DNA of 64,000 nucleotides from Aldehydirespirator sp965116865 (GCA_965116865.1 OZ220727.1:1736001-1800000); one strand, 5' to 3'. Shown: positions 44,214 through 52,845, counted from the stretch's first letter. Notes: generated by a model from the letters alone, not told the origin. Made by a program: numbers and translations.

Positions 44214-46109
44214 GTGAAGGCCACCCGTTTCAGCGATGTGGACGGGGACCATCCCCAGGCGGCGTTCATTGAGAGGTTCGCAGCTCTAGGAATCACAGCG
44301 GGCTGCTCGACCGTTCCGCTGAGCTACTGCCCCGACGGGCACGTCACCCGCGCCCAGACGGCCACGTTCCTGGCGCATGCGTACGATCCGGAGGCCGCCG
44401 ACCCGGCCGGGTTCACCGATGTGGCCGTCGGCGGCATTCACAGCGCCGACATCGACGCCCTGTTCTCCGCGGGGATCACCGCGGGGTGCGCGACGGAACC
44501 GCTGCGCTTCTGCCCCCAGCGGGCCACCACACGGGCTCAGATGGCGTCGTTGCTGGTGCGGGCCGACGATTACGCGGCAGAACGGCAGGCCGCGCTGGAG
44601 TCGCTGAACTCTGAGAGCCTCAGCGACAACCACAACCCGCCCGTCGGGAGCGACACGCCCGGAGGCAACGACAACCCGCCCGTCGGGAGCGACACGCCCA
44701 GAGGCAACCACAACCCGCCCGTCGGGAGCGACACGCCCAGAGGCAACCACAACCCGCCCGTCGGGAGCGACACGCCCAGAGGCGACCACAACCCGCCGCC
44801 GCCGACAATAACTATCATTCCGCCCAAAGACGACGAATTCTTATCGCAGACCGCGGCCGGAACGCCGAAAGTAGTCCGGGCGATAACCGATAAGTCGGTA
44901 CATAATACAAACTTTCAAGTCTACTATCCGCTTGCCGGAACGATTGTCGACCCGGACGGGCAAACCCTGACTTGGAATGTCATCAAGCCCCCCGAGGCCG
45001 ACTGGCTGGTCTTCGATTCGGCCGCTTTAACCCTGTCCGGCCATGTCCCCAGCTCATTCGCCGAGGGCGACTCTATCTCGATTACTGTTAAGGTCACCGA
45101 CACCGACGCCAAGGCCGCCGAATACAGCTTTTCGATAACCTCTCTAGGCCCCTACAACCCCGAGCCTCTGGGCTGCCGGGCGACCGGCGCGCCAATCGCC
45201 ACTAAAGATTGGATTAAGATCGGCAACTGGGAATGGGTCGAACCCAACCACGACCCGGCCATCCCCGAAAACACGCCCGGTTATTGGCAGCCCGATTGGG
45301 TCGAAGAAATTGGCGGAAGCGGCAAGCCGAAATGGAACGCCCCCTTCATCACCAAAGACAGCCGCCGGGTCGCCGGCGAAACCGAAATCTGGCGAATGAA
45401 GGAAGTCGAATACTACCGCATAACCCGCAGCCCGGCCTGGGATTTCAGCCAAATCATTGTCGACGTTGACGACCTCCAGAGTTTCTATGGCCCCGACGGC
45501 AACGAGGTCGCTATCAGTGTCAGTGAGGGGGCCGACATCGTCCCCACCTCGACCCAACCCCGGGTAGACGGCCTCTGGACTTACACCCTCAGCGATGTGA
45601 GCCAGCCCGCGGGGGCCATTTACACGATCGAGGCCAGCACTTGCGAAAATGGCCCCTGGAGCCGGCCGCTCGAGCTTCAATGGAAATTCCCGAACGCGCC
45701 GACTATCCGCCCCGAGTTTACCTATCTGACCCGCTACGGCGAAGACGGCAACCTCCTGCCCGACAACGACCTGGCTCTCAATATCGGCTGGAAGTACGAG
45801 CGGGGCGAATTCTATGAAGTCAGGGTGGACATTCTCGACTCCGAGGACAATTTGTTACACAACGGGCTGAGATATAAGTTTTACGACCATCTATCCCAAC
45901 CCGGGGCCAGCTGGGTGGAACGTCTTAAACTGACCTCAATCTTTCAGATTACCGCAGACGACAACCTGGCCGGCTCCGGCAAGCAGATTCGTATCTGGCT
46001 CAGGGTCTGTAAGGACAGAGGGTTGTTCGCCCTAGCGCCGTGCAGCCGCAACACGGAGCTGATTCTCTCAACCAAAAACTATCAAGGCCCGAAGGTCGCC
46101 AATGACTAG
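44214..46109 (+). CDS. SLH-repeat protein with Ig-like domain, N-terminus lost
   Basis: About 631 aa from a possible GTG at 44214, without a signal peptide. Two SLH-type repeats (TRFSDVDGDHPQAAFIERFA, FTDVAVGGIHSADIDALF) lie at the start, then a ~50-aa tract of NPPVGSDTPRG repeats, a He_PIG/cadherin-like Ig domain (IVDPDGQTLTWNVIKPP ... HVPSSFAEGDSISITVKV), and ~370 aa I do not recognise. From ~44800 on the DNA is visibly less GC-rich than its neighbours, suggesting acquisition. It begins directly behind the truncated IS30 gene, so the original start and export signal were probably lost; it may be non-functional. Confidence 0.6.
   Translation: MKATRFSDVDGDHPQAAFIERFAALGITAGCSTVPLSYCPDGHVTRAQTATFLAHAYDPEAADPAGFTDVAVGGIHSADIDALFSAGITAGCATEPLRFCPQRATTRAQMASLLVRADDYAAERQAALESLNSESLSDNHNPPVGSDTPGGNDNPPVGSDTPRGNHNPPVGSDTPRGNHNPPVGSDTPRGDHNPPPPTITIIPPKDDEFLSQTAAGTPKVVRAITDKSVHNTNFQVYYPLAGTIVDPDGQTLTWNVIKPPEADWLVFDSAALTLSGHVPSSFAEGDSISITVKVTDTDAKAAEYSFSITSLGPYNPEPLGCRATGAPIATKDWIKIGNWEWVEPNHDPAIPENTPGYWQPDWVEEIGGSGKPKWNAPFITKDSRRVAGETEIWRMKEVEYYRITRSPAWDFSQIIVDVDDLQSFYGPDGNEVAISVSEGADIVPTSTQPRVDGLWTYTLSDVSQPAGAIYTIEASTCENGPWSRPLELQWKFPNAPTIRPEFTYLTRYGEDGNLLPDNDLALNIGWKYERGEFYEVRVDILDSEDNLLHNGLRYKFYDHLSQPGASWVERLKLTSIFQITADDNLAGSGKQIRIWLRVCKDRGLFALAPCSRNTELILSTKNYQGPKVAND
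44627..44795. repeat. 39-bp tandem repeat, four units
   Basis: The landmark cgtcgggagcgacacgccc lies at 44642, 44681, 44720 and 44759, period 39 bp = 13 codons, encoding the Asn/Pro/Gly/Asp-rich linker. Confidence 0.9.
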
Positions 46110-46595
46110 AACACGCCGCCCGGTGAACCGGTCGCGGACCTGGCACGCCGCGTCAGCGATACAGTGCGGGCACTGCCCGCATACTTCGCGTCGGTCACCG
46201 CCATCGAGGGGTTGCAGGCCACGGACCTGTTCACCCTCAACACAGTGCTAGACGCGACCATCGAAGTCCAAGTCGTGGAGACCCTCAACCGCATCCGCGA
46301 TGTATGGGACCCCGACGCGGGACTTGAGCCGGCGGGCCTTCGCCCGCATCTCATCGCCAGCGACTACGACGAACTGGCCCAGCGGGCCCACACCGTGCTG
46401 ATACACCTCGGCGATGAGACGTTCCCGGTGCGCTGCGCTGCGCCGACCCGGCCGACATCGTGCGCTCCAAACAAGCCGCCAACCGGCCCAAAATACGACC
46501 AGTCCCTCCTACTGCTCATCGCCCGACTGGAGGACCGCGACGCCCAGCTCCGCCGCGGCCGGGGCCAGAGACCAGACCGAGGCATCCGCCTGTAG
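46110..46595 (+). pseudogene. Unrecognised fragment behind the SLH protein
   Basis: Open frame without a good start, reading LARRVSDTVRALPAYFAS, LFTLNTVLDATIEVQVVETL and NRIRDVWDPD, then a different-looking second half (YDELAQRAHTVLIHLGDE). The first part resembles the N-terminus of a soluble alpha/beta protein, possibly a restriction-type enzyme, but I cannot assign it. It probably joins two unrelated remnants. Confidence 0.35.
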
Positions 46596-46670
46596 CAGCC
46601 GACATAGACCCGAGGCCTCCTGCAGATCGCCGGCTTAGCGGCCAGGCCAGCCAGGGCCTATACTGCGGGC

Positions 46671-47291
46671 ATGGACGCAACCACAGCCGTCGTGCCGCTG
46701 TTGATTGTGCTCATCGCCGTTGTCTCGGTGGCCTTGGCACTCGCCTTCAAGTACGTCCCCGGACTCTACAAAGCCATCAACGAAGTCAGCGAGGCCACAC
46801 AATCCCGCATCAACGAACTGCAAACCGCCCAAACCGAAGCACTCAAACGGCTCGACGCCCGCATCGACGGCCTCGACACCAAAACCAACGAAGGCTTCGC
46901 CCGCATCGACGCCCGCATCGACGAAGGCTTCGCCCGCATCGACGCCCGCATCGACGGCCTCGACACCAAAATCAACGAAGGCTTCGCCCGCATCGACGCC
47001 CGCATCGACGGCCTCGACACCAAAATCAACGAAGGCTTCGCCCGCATCGACGCCCGCATCGACGGTGCCAACACCCGCATCGACTCCACCAACGAGCGTC
47101 TCGGTGAACTAGCAGAAAACGTCACCAAGCTCAGCGGCCAGGTCACAGGCCTCGAAACCAGACTCTCGGCTGTTGAACGCGACACAGAGCACGCCATCCA
47201 GGCGATGGGCGTGGCCGGGGACCTGCTCTCCCGCGCCGGGCGCGGCGCTGGCGCGGTCGGTGAACTAGAGCCGCCGACACCCACCACCTGA
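46671..47291 (+). CDS. Membrane-anchored coiled-coil protein with 18-19-aa repeats
   Basis: 206 aa. An N-terminal membrane helix (VVPLLIVLIAVVSVALALAF) is followed by a long coiled coil: ~50 aa of ordinary heptads, then repeats of the type INEGFARIDARIDGLDTK encoded by a 57-bp DNA unit (with one shorter 33-bp unit), then further heptads (LGELAENVTKLSGQVTGLET). The C-terminus is Gly/Ala/Pro-rich. It resembles short apolipoprotein-like or phage-type coiled-coil proteins. The gene has a normal start and looks intact among surrounding debris. Function unknown. Confidence 0.75.
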   Translation: MDATTAVVPLLIVLIAVVSVALALAFKYVPGLYKAINEVSEATQSRINELQTAQTEALKRLDARIDGLDTKTNEGFARIDARIDEGFARIDARIDGLDTKINEGFARIDARIDGLDTKINEGFARIDARIDGANTRIDSTNERLGELAENVTKLSGQVTGLETRLSAVERDTEHAIQAMGVAGDLLSRAGRGAGAVGELEPPTPTT

Positions 47292-47336
47292 CCCTGCTGG
47301 GCCCGGCGTCGCTGAGGTCGTTGCCCTGTCGCCTTC

Positions 47337-47423
47337 GTGGGCGTCATCGACCAGATCTTCGGTATCGGGCTGCTCGCTGTCGTGGTGGTTGGCGCTATCT
47401 ATGCCCTGCTCGGGAACATGGCG
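47337..47423 (+). other. Possible truncated membrane-protein start
   Basis: From a GTG at 47337 the frame reads GVIDQIFGIGLLAVVVVGAI then loses meaning where a Calx-beta fragment (opposite strand) begins. Could be the beginning of a lost small membrane protein. Confidence 0.25.
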
Positions 47424-47910
47424 GACCGTCACCTCCACCAGCCCGCTGCTCGCGGTCATGCCCGTCGGGATAGTCAGAACTATGTTTTTGCTCAGCGTCT
47501 CGCCCACCAACAAATACGTCACCACCGTCACGGTGATCACATCAGTCGCGGCCCAGTCCAACGACGCCGTCACCTGCACCGTGCCCCCGCTCTCGGGCAC
47601 CGACGCCGACGACAGCTCCAAAGTCACCACCGGCGGCGGCCGGTAGACGTAGACAGTGTCGTCGCTGTCCGCGACGAACAGCCTGGCCCCGTCCGACGCC
47701 ACCCCCTGCGGCTCGGTGTTGCCCGACGCCAAGTCGAGATTCTTCGACGAGTCGTAGGACCCGCCGGACAGGCCGTAGGCATACAACTTGTTGTCGTCGC
47801 TGTCGGCCACCCACAACGTCGTCCCGTCAGACCACAACCCCACCGGGTTGGTGTTGTTGGAATCGAGGTCTATGTCCTTGCCCGAGTCGTAGGATCCCGA
47901 AGCAGGCGCT
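47400..47910 (-). pseudogene. Partial copy of the giant surface gene
   Basis: Encodes two propeller blades (VGLWSDGTTLWVADSDDNKL, SYDSSKNLDLASGNTEPQGV) and part of a Calx-beta domain (VVTLELSSASVPESGGTVQV), nearly identical at DNA level to 41740-42075 of the giant gene in the same orientation. It lacks a signal peptide and the rest of the protein. The second half of the Calx-beta domain differs. Confidence 0.88.
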
Positions 47911-47939
47911 TCGCCGGCGCGAGCCTGGACCGAGGGCAC

Positions 47940-48060
47940 TCCGTCGCCTGCGCTTCGCCAAGCGCGACTATCTGGAACTGCTGTGCCGGGGCGGCTATCC
48001 CGAGGCAGTCGCGCTCGGCGAAGCGCTCCGCCCGGACTGGTTCGAGAGCTACGCGCAGCC
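47940..48060 (+). pseudogene. Second AAA_14/DUF4143 fragment
   Basis: Reads LRRLRFAKRDYLELLCRGGY then PEAVALGEALRPDWFESYA, the conserved start of the DUF4143 region. Opposite in orientation to the ATPase fragment at 43035-43396; together they bracket the remnant region. Confidence 0.75.
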
Positions 48061-48105
48061 GATCCCGAGCCCCGACAGCCAACACAACACTCAGCACTCG
48101 CGACA

Positions 48106-49254
48106 CTATGGGCTGGGCAGGACCACCAGGTCGTCGGCGTGTATCACGACGTGGGGCGCGCCCGGAGGCAAGTCCTCACGCCGGCGGCCGGCGGCGGTGC
48201 GCAACTCGTCGCCGCTGTGGCGGGCGAGGCCCTTGGCGAACACCGCGCCTTCCGTCTCGCGTACCTCGACCGGGGCGCCGGCGTCGAAGTCGCCGGAGAC
48301 GGACCTGACCCCGACAGCCAGCAGCGACTTCCCCCGCTCGAGCGCGGCCCGGGCGCCCGCATCCACGGCGATCTCGCCCTGGGAACCCACCGCGAAACCG
48401 ATCCACAGCTTGCGGGCCGGCAGCCGCTGCGCTGAAGCCCGCACCAGCGTCCCCACACCGGCGACCCCCGCCGCGGCGTCGGCCAGCACGGCGGGCCGCT
48501 TGGCGTCGGCGATCACGGTGGGCACGCCCGACAGCGACGCCACCCGCGCCGCGGTGACCTTGGACGCCATGCCTCCGCTGCCACGCGGCGTGCCGGCGCC
48601 CCCGGCGCGGCTCTCCAGACGATGATCGAACTCGACGATCTCGGAGATCAGCGAAGCACTCGGGCTGCGGCGCGGATCGGAGGTGAGGACCCCCGCGGTG
48701 TCGGTCAGCAGCACGAGCAGGTCGGCCTGAACCAGATTGGCGACCAGCGCGGCCAGGCGGTCGTTGTCGCCCCAGCGGATCTCGTCGTCGGCCACCGCGT
48801 CGTTCTCGTTGACGACGGGCACGACACCCAGATCAAGGAGCTTGTGCAGGGTGGACGAGGCATGCACGTACTGGGTGCGGATCACGAAGTCGAGCGGGAC
48901 CAGCAGCACCTGGCCGGCCACCACGCCCAAACGGGCGAACACCTCGCGGTACATGCCCATCAGCGCGCTCTGGCCGACGGTGGCCGCCGCCTGAAGCGTC
49001 TCCATGCTCGCCGGTCGCCGGTCGCCGCCCAACCCCAGTTCGGGAAGACCGGCCGCGATCGCTCCGCTGGTCACCACCACCACCCGGTCGCCGCGCGATC
49101 TGAGGTCCGCCACCTCCGAGCAGAACTTCTCGACGCAGGCGCGGTCGATGGCGCCTGCCGCGTCGGTGACGGACGAAGTGCCGATCTTGGCCACGATCGT
49201 CCGGCCCGAAGCAGCCGCGCCGGCTTCCCCCGTCGTGCCGCCCGCGACGGTCAT
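48106..49254 (-). CDS. proB: Glutamate 5-kinase
   Basis: 382 aa. Amino-acid kinase fold: VAKIGTSSVTD, VVVTSGAIAAGLPELGL, VVPVVNENDAV, RWGDNDRLAALVANL and GSGGMASKVTAA; the C-terminal ~90 aa form a PUA domain (LWIGFAVGSQGEIAVDAGA). It phosphorylates glutamate for proline synthesis and is usually feedback-inhibited by proline. ATG at 49254. It is downstream of obgE in the minus-strand operon order, but proA, normally next, is displaced to 27127-28434. Confidence 0.95.
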   Translation of the reverse strand: MTVAGGTTGEAGAAASGRTIVAKIGTSSVTDAAGAIDRACVEKFCSEVADLRSRGDRVVVVTSGAIAAGLPELGLGGDRRPASMETLQAAATVGQSALMGMYREVFARLGVVAGQVLLVPLDFVIRTQYVHASSTLHKLLDLGVVPVVNENDAVADDEIRWGDNDRLAALVANLVQADLLVLLTDTAGVLTSDPRRSPSASLISEIVEFDHRLESRAGGAGTPRGSGGMASKVTAARVASLSGVPTVIADAKRPAVLADAAAGVAGVGTLVRASAQRLPARKLWIGFAVGSQGEIAVDAGARAALERGKSLLAVGVRSVSGDFDAGAPVEVRETEGAVFAKGLARHSGDELRTAAGRRREDLPPGAPHVVIHADDLVVLPSP

Positions 49255-49328
49255 CGACGGCCGGACCCGCGGGCTCGACCGCCGCTCCGGAAGAGCAGCA
49301 GCCGGGAACTCCGCGCCTCGAGGCGCGG

Positions 49329-49912
49329 AGTCTCACAGTGCTGGTCGCTGCACTCACAGGCCGCTCGGGCCGCGGCCTCGCTCAGCACGCTGCCCGCATC
49401 GCACACCTTCACCGCCTGGCCCCGAACGCCGCGCAACCCGACTCCCGCGCCTTCATCGTCTGCCCGTCACAGCCGCGACACTCAGCACCGACGACACCCG
49501 CCGCGCAACCCGACTCCCGCGCCTTCATCGTCTGCCCGTCACAGCCGCGACACTCAGCACCGACGACACCCGCCGCGCAACCCGACTCCCGCGCCTTCAT
49601 CGTCTGCCCGTCACAGCCGCGACACTCAGCACCGACGACACCCGCCGCGCAACCCGACTCCCGCGCCTTCATCGTCTGCCCGTCACAGCCGCGACACTCA
49701 GCACCGACGACACCCGCCGCGCAACCCGACTCCCGCGCCTTCATCGTCTGCCCGTCACAGCCGCGACACTCAGCACCGACGACACCCGCCGCGCAACCCG
49801 ACTCCCGCGCCTTCATCGTCTGCCCGTCACAGCCGCGACACTCAGCACCGACGACACCCGCCGCGCAACCCGACTCCCGCGCCTTCATCGTCTGCCCGCT
49901 CGGCCTCCGGCG
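49329..49912. repeat. Dispersed element, copy d, with a 72-bp array of seven units
   Basis: Left end ggtcgctgcactcacaggcc (49344), right end tgcccgctcggcctccgg (about 49896), matching copies a, b and inverted c. Inside, cttcatcgtctgcccg marks seven units at 49451, 49523, 49595, 49667, 49739, 49811 and 49883, period 72 and essentially identical. The right end forms the last codons and stop of obgE. No gene is supported in 49255-49884. Confidence 0.9.
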
Positions 49913-51378
49913 GCGGCCTCGGCGTCGTCCTGGTAGGTGAAACTGAAGTCGCCGATGCGGACCTCGTCGCCGTAGGCGGCACCGGCCCGGGCCAGGACAC
50001 GCTCCACCCCGAGGCCGCGCAGCCGATCCTGGGCATACGCCAGCGCGCCCGGATCGGTGAGGTCGCTCAGGGCCACCGCCCGAGCCGCGGCCCGTCCCTC
50101 CACCGTCCACACCCGGGCGTCGAGCCGCCGCACCGTCACCTCATGCACATCCAGCAGAGGCCGATGCACGACCGGGACATCGACAACCGGCTCACCGGCG
50201 CGGGCCTCGACCACCAGACGCCTCAGAGCACCGAGCACCTCGGGCACCCCCTCGCCGGTGACCGACGACAGACGTCCCACCGAACCCTCACAGAACGACT
50301 CGCCCAGCGCGGCACCGTCCCGACCGCCCACCGAACCCTCACAGAACGACTCGCCCAGCGCGGCACCGTCCCGACCGCCCACCGAACCCTCACAGAACGA
50401 CTCGCCCAGCGCGGCACCGTCCCGACCGCCCACCGAACCCTCACAGAACGACTCGCCCAGCGCGGCACCGTCCCGACCGCCCACCGAACCCTCACAGAAC
50501 GATTCGCCCGGCGCGGCGTCGGCCCGGCTGCCCACTACCAGCCGAGGCCTCTCCAGCAGATCTGGGCGATACCGGCCGAGCTCCCGCAGCAGCACGGCCA
50601 GCTGGTCGGCCGGCGAGCGGTCGGCCAGCCCGCACAGGTCGATCAGCACGAGCAGCACCCGGGCCCGCTCCACATGGCGCAAGAAGCGGTGGCCGAGGCC
50701 GCGGCCCTCGCCGGCGCCCTCGATGAGGCCCGGTATGTCGGCCAGCACCATCTCGAAGGTGTCGTCGAGCCGGCACACGCCGAGGTTGGGCTCCAGAGTA
50801 GTGAAGGGGTAGTCGGCGATCTTCGGCTTGGCCGCCGACACCCGGCTGATGAACGTCGACTTGCCGACGTTGGGGAAACCGACGATGGCCACGTCGGCCA
50901 GCAGCTTGAGCTCCAAGCGGAGCCAACGACGCTCGCCGCGCTCGCCCTGCTCGGCGAAGGCGGGCGCCCGGCGCCGGTTGGAGAGGAACCGGGCGTTCCC
51001 CCTGCCGCCCTCGCCGGCTCGAACCGCCCGCCAGCACTCGCCGCGAGCCGACAGGTCGGCGAGTTGGGAATGGTCGCCGTGGTCCAGCACCACGGTGCCG
51101 ACGGGCACCTTCACGTACAGGTCGTCGCCCCGCGCGCCGTGGCGGTTGTTGCCCGAGCCGTGCTTGCCGTTGGCGGCCCGACGGTGAGGATGGTCGCGGA
51201 AGGCCAGCAGCGAGGCGACATTGCGGTCCGCCACCAGCCATACGTCCCCGCCGCGGCCGCCGTCACCGCCCGACGGCCCGCCCCGAGCCACGCGAGCCTC
51301 CCTGCGGAACGCGACGCACCCAGCCCCGCCGTCACCGGCGGCGACATGAAGGTTGCACTCATCGACGAACCCGGACAC
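49885..51378 (-). CDS. obgE: Obg-type GTPase with a repeat insertion in the G domain
   Basis: 497 aa from a GTG at 51378. The glycine-rich Obg fold (FVDECNLHVAAGDGGAGCVA, GGDGGRGGDVWLVAD) precedes the G domain: G1 GFPNVGKST, G2 DYPFTTLEPNLG, G3 DIPGLIEGA. The G4 position reads VVGSRAD rather than NKxD, and right after it come five 17-aa repeats (ESFCEGSVGGRDGAALG type) before G5 SSVTGEG. An Obg C-terminal domain (VTVRRLDARVWTVEG ... VRIGDFSFTYQDD) ends the protein. Obg assists 50S assembly and stress responses and is usually essential. The last codons come from dispersed element d. Confidence 0.92.
   Translation of the reverse strand: MSGFVDECNLHVAAGDGGAGCVAFRREARVARGGPSGGDGGRGGDVWLVADRNVASLLAFRDHPHRRAANGKHGSGNNRHGARGDDLYVKVPVGTVVLDHGDHSQLADLSARGECWRAVRAGEGGRGNARFLSNRRRAPAFAEQGERGERRWLRLELKLLADVAIVGFPNVGKSTFISRVSAAKPKIADYPFTTLEPNLGVCRLDDTFEMVLADIPGLIEGAGEGRGLGHRFLRHVERARVLLVLIDLCGLADRSPADQLAVLLRELGRYRPDLLERPRLVVGSRADAAPGESFCEGSVGGRDGAALGESFCEGSVGGRDGAALGESFCEGSVGGRDGAALGESFCEGSVGGRDGAALGESFCEGSVGRLSSVTGEGVPEVLGALRRLVVEARAGEPVVDVPVVHRPLLDVHEVTVRRLDARVWTVEGRAAARAVALSDLTDPGALAYAQDRLRGLGVERVLARAGAAYGDEVRIGDFSFTYQDDAEAAAGGRAGRR
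50277..50520. repeat. 51-bp tandem repeat, five units, inside obgE
   Basis: Landmark cgaaccctcacagaacga at 50281, 50332, 50383, 50434 and 50485; period 51 bp = 17 codons, so in frame. Copies are identical except the last, whose right part diverges. Confidence 0.93.
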
Positions 51379-51514
51379 CCGCTCAAGGCTAAGGGGCGGC
51401 GCGGACAGGCGGTGACCGCGAGCACCTGCGCGGACGCGTCGTCGGCAAGGCTGGCGGCCGGCGGCAGAGAGACGACCGCGAGCACCTGCGCGGACGCGTC
51501 AGCGACCAGGCCCG
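51379..51514. repeat. 60-bp duplication between obgE and a small ORF
   Basis: The segment gaccgcgagcacctgcgcgg occurs at 51414 and 51474. No gene is visible in this interval, which separates obgE from the remnant at 51515. Confidence 0.8.
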
Positions 51515-51661
51515 TCACTGCCATCGGCGGTCAGCATCCAGGTCGGCGAGCATCCGCTCGACATCGAGTTCTATGCCACCGGTCTCCTTGAACCTGTCGA
51601 TGCGCTGCACCAACTCCTCCTTGTCGGCGCGGCTCGCCATGCCGCAGACCTCTGCCAGCAT
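51515..51661 (-). CDS. Small protein, antitoxin-like
   Basis: 48 aa (MLAEVCGMASRADKEELVQR ... VERMLADLDADRRW), charged and helical, in the gap between rpmA and obgE. The end resembles the tails of VapB-type antitoxins, but no toxin follows. The in-frame sequence extends upstream without a start. Could be a fragment. Confidence 0.35.
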   Translation of the reverse strand: MLAEVCGMASRADKEELVQRIDRFKETGGIELDVERMLADLDADRRWQ

Positions 51662-51706
51662 GAAATGCTGGATCGACTGGCGCCTGGCGCGAGCCCGACG
51701 GCGGAG

Positions 51707-51964
51707 TCAGGCTCCGGCCGGCACGACCTCGACGAGCTTGCGGCCGTGGCGGGAGCCGAAACGGACCACGCCGTCGGCCTTGGCGAACAGGGTGTCGTCG
51801 CCGCCCCGACCCACGTTGGTGCCGGGATGGAACTTCGTGCCGCGCTGGCGCACGATGATCGCCCCGGCCAAGACCCTGCCCCCGTCGTACACTTTCACGC
51901 CGAGGCGCTGCGCGTTCGAGTCTCGGCCGTTGCGGGTGGAGCCTCCGCCCTTGGTCTTGGACAT
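51707..51964 (-). CDS. rpmA: 50S ribosomal protein L27
   Basis: 85 aa, normal length. SKTKGGGSTRNGRDSNAQRL and GAIIVRQRGTKFHPGTNVGR are the L27 signatures. It sits near the peptidyl transferase centre of the large subunit. Starts 6 bp after rplU with AGGG upstream of the ATG; co-transcribed with rplU. In most actinobacteria obgE follows directly; here 328 bp intervene. Confidence 0.97.
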   Translation of the reverse strand: MSKTKGGGSTRNGRDSNAQRLGVKVYDGGRVLAGAIIVRQRGTKFHPGTNVGRGGDDTLFAKADGVVRFGSRHGRKLVEVVPAGA

Positions 51965-51970
51965 GTCGGA

Positions 51971-52285
51971 TCAACCCTTCCGGATAGCGGTGATCTCGAG
52001 GGTGGCCAGCGTCTGGCGGTGACCCCAGCGCCGCCGCTGGTTGCTCTTGGACTTGTAGGTGAAGCCGCGGATCTTGGGGCCGCGGTGCTCGTCGACGACT
52101 GTCGCGGTCACGCTCGTGCCGGCGAGGTCTTCCGGCGTGGCCAGCACGCTCCCACCGTCCACTACCAGCACCGGGCGCAGCGAGATCTCCGAGCCGGGCG
52201 CGCCGACCCGCTCCACCTCGATAGTGGAGCCCTGCTCGACGCGGTACTGCTTCCCGCCGGTCTCAACGACTGCGTACATGGCCAT
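51971..52285 (-). CDS. rplU: 50S ribosomal protein L21
   Basis: 104 aa. MYAVVETGGKQYRVEQG at the start and GFTYKSKSNQRRRWGHRQ at the end are diagnostic. Binds 23S rRNA in the large subunit. Two possible ATGs (52285 and 52279) and no clear ribosome binding site, so a short leader or leaderless start is possible. First gene of rplU-rpmA. Confidence 0.97.
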   Translation of the reverse strand: MAMYAVVETGGKQYRVEQGSTIEVERVGAPGSEISLRPVLVVDGGSVLATPEDLAGTSVTATVVDEHRGPKIRGFTYKSKSNQRRRWGHRQTLATLEITAIRKG

Positions 52286-52435
52286 GAGAGGCTATCGTCC
52301 CACCAGCTTCGCTACACAGCCCGACGGGACTGCGTGAGCCAGTGATTCTGCGGCTCCCGCCCGCTCCGGATGCCGCCCGCGGCTGACGAGCACGCTCCCG
52401 GCCGCGCCTGTGCATGTCATCATGAGATGCGACTC

Positions 52436-52690
52436 ACCGGGATTCGAGCGGCGGGCCGGAACTTCAGCGACCCCGAAGCCCGCAGCAGGATCATACTCGG
52501 GGGTGTCACCGGGATTCGAGCGGCGGGCCGGAACTTCAGCGACCCCGAAGCCCGCAGCAGGATCATACTCGGGGGTGTCACCGGGATTCGAGCGGCGGGC
52601 CGGAACTTCAGCGACCCCGAAGCCCGCAGCAGGATCATACTCGGGGGTGTCACCGGGATTCGAGCGGCGGGCCGGAACTTCAGCGACGCT
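52436..52690. repeat. 72-bp tandem repeat, about 3.5 units
   Basis: Landmark gattcgagcggcgggccgga at 52441, 52513, 52585 and 52657, period 72. It lies between rplU and the toxin-antitoxin remnants; its right end joins the PIN-domain fragment. Region 52290-52435 shows no gene. Confidence 0.9.
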
Positions 52691-52701
52691 GGCGCTGTGC
52701 C

Positions 52702-52845
52702 GCCAAGAGATGCACGCGGCTCGTGTCGGAGGCCAGGGCGGACAGCTGCCGGTCGAAGGTTGCGACGCATCCGTCGCGGCGTTCCGCTAGCGCCAGCAGA
52801 TGGGCGTCGGTGACCTGCCGGTATCCAGTGAGTCGAGCAGCGGCG
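52702..52845 (-). pseudogene. PIN-domain toxin (VapC-like), C-terminal fragment
   Basis: Minus-strand reading gives TGYRQVTDAHLLALAERRDG then CVATFDRQLSALASD, the conserved C-terminal half of PIN ribonucleases (TDAHLLALA with acidic residue, ATFDR). The first half with its catalytic aspartates is missing, so it cannot be active. Confidence 0.8.

Noticed and set aside
49430..49905. CRISPR or coding repeat protein in the 72-bp array
   Set aside because: No spacers; open frames exist on both strands only because the unit is 72 bp (a multiple of three) and GC-rich. No start, export signal or family match.
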